This document shows, piece by piece, positions 5,004 to 5,146 of a DNA stretch of 5,146 nucleotides. Where the stretch lies: the NCBI GenBank assembly GCA_007117525.1, contig SKGJ01000240.1, positions 1-5,146 of the forward strand. Direction: 5' to 3'. Position 1 is the stretch's first letter, and every line of letters begins with the position of its first letter. The translations under genes were made by a program, and so were the position numbers. The notes under the pieces were generated by a model. That model was given only the letters and a program-made list of their open reading frames with translations. It searched no databases and was not told the origin of the DNA. The stretch comes from Alkalimonas sp. (GTDB lineage: Bacteria > Pseudomonadota > Gammaproteobacteria > Enterobacterales > Alteromonadaceae).

Positions 5004-5146
5004 TTAATTCATTTTCTGATACAGCTGTGCCAGCTTACTGGCTTTAAGCAGTTGCACCACTTTCCATTGATTGAGATGAGGCATCAGTACATGGCGGTAT
5101 TTCAGCACCAGCCGGGTGGTGAGCCAGGCGACCGGGAACAGGATCA
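5004..5146 (-). CDS. TIGR03546 family membrane protein, C-terminal part only
   Basis: Forty-six codons and a TAA (5006-5004) are visible; the start lies beyond the right edge. The visible part has a hydrophobic stretch (ILFPVAWLTTRLVL) and then a basic, helical tail ending LLKASKLAQLYQKMN. Its position directly before a TIGR03545 gene, and the pattern of a last membrane segment with a short tail, fit TIGR03546, a family of about 160-residue inner-membrane proteins of unknown function. The family name rests on this partnership more than on the 46 residues. The two genes would form one operon whose promoter is outside the window. Confidence 0.7.
   Translation of the reverse strand, partial: ILFPVAWLTTRLVLKYRHVLMPHLNQWKVVQLLKASKLAQLYQKMN

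Overview
The window looks like chromosomal DNA of a gammaproteobacterium. The best anchor is the minus-strand pair at the right end, which matches the TIGR03546/TIGR03545 gene pair known from Shewanella/Rheinheimera/Vibrio-like bacteria. A 7-1-7 Fur-type palindrome and E. coli-like ribosome binding sites fit this. A Rheinheimera/Alishewanella-like or Alteromonadales host is my guess, not a demonstrated assignment.

Left third (1 to about 1160) is a mosaic of toxin-antitoxin and other gene remnants. From left to right it holds: an unidentified minus-strand reading that leaves the window; the C-terminal half of a BrnT-type toxin whose start is missing; an intact brnA antitoxin gene overlapping it; an intact TacA-type (DUF1778) antitoxin gene; a short start of what is probably its GNAT toxin; and, head-on against it, the first 40-45 codons of a class I SAM-dependent methyltransferase on the minus strand. 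Two different antitoxins thus survive intact beside broken or missing toxins, and the broken ends meet at probable deletion joints near 120-130 and near 985-1005.

Middle (1161-3260). A 443-base gap without a convincing gene carries a perfect Fur-box-like palindrome in a run of three short inverted repeats. Nearer the next gene it has a 10-base direct repeat spaced by 21 bases. Then come two plus-strand genes, probably one operon: a Prx6-type 1-Cys peroxiredoxin and a metallo-beta-lactamase-fold enzyme of the persulfide dioxygenase/Blh type. A 23-base perfect palindrome lies between them. Together they suggest peroxide and persulfide (sulfane sulfur) detoxification. A GC-rich stem-loop at 3220-3251 separates this operon from the convergent genes on the right.

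Right third (3262-5146, minus strand). A 576-residue membrane-anchored TIGR03545 protein with a long coiled coil follows, 11 bases downstream, the end of a TIGR03546 membrane protein gene that runs off the window.

I see no tRNA, rRNA, CRISPR array or complete insertion sequence. I did not find a clearly new multi-gene system; the most unusual region is the cluster of orphan antitoxins and truncated genes at the left.
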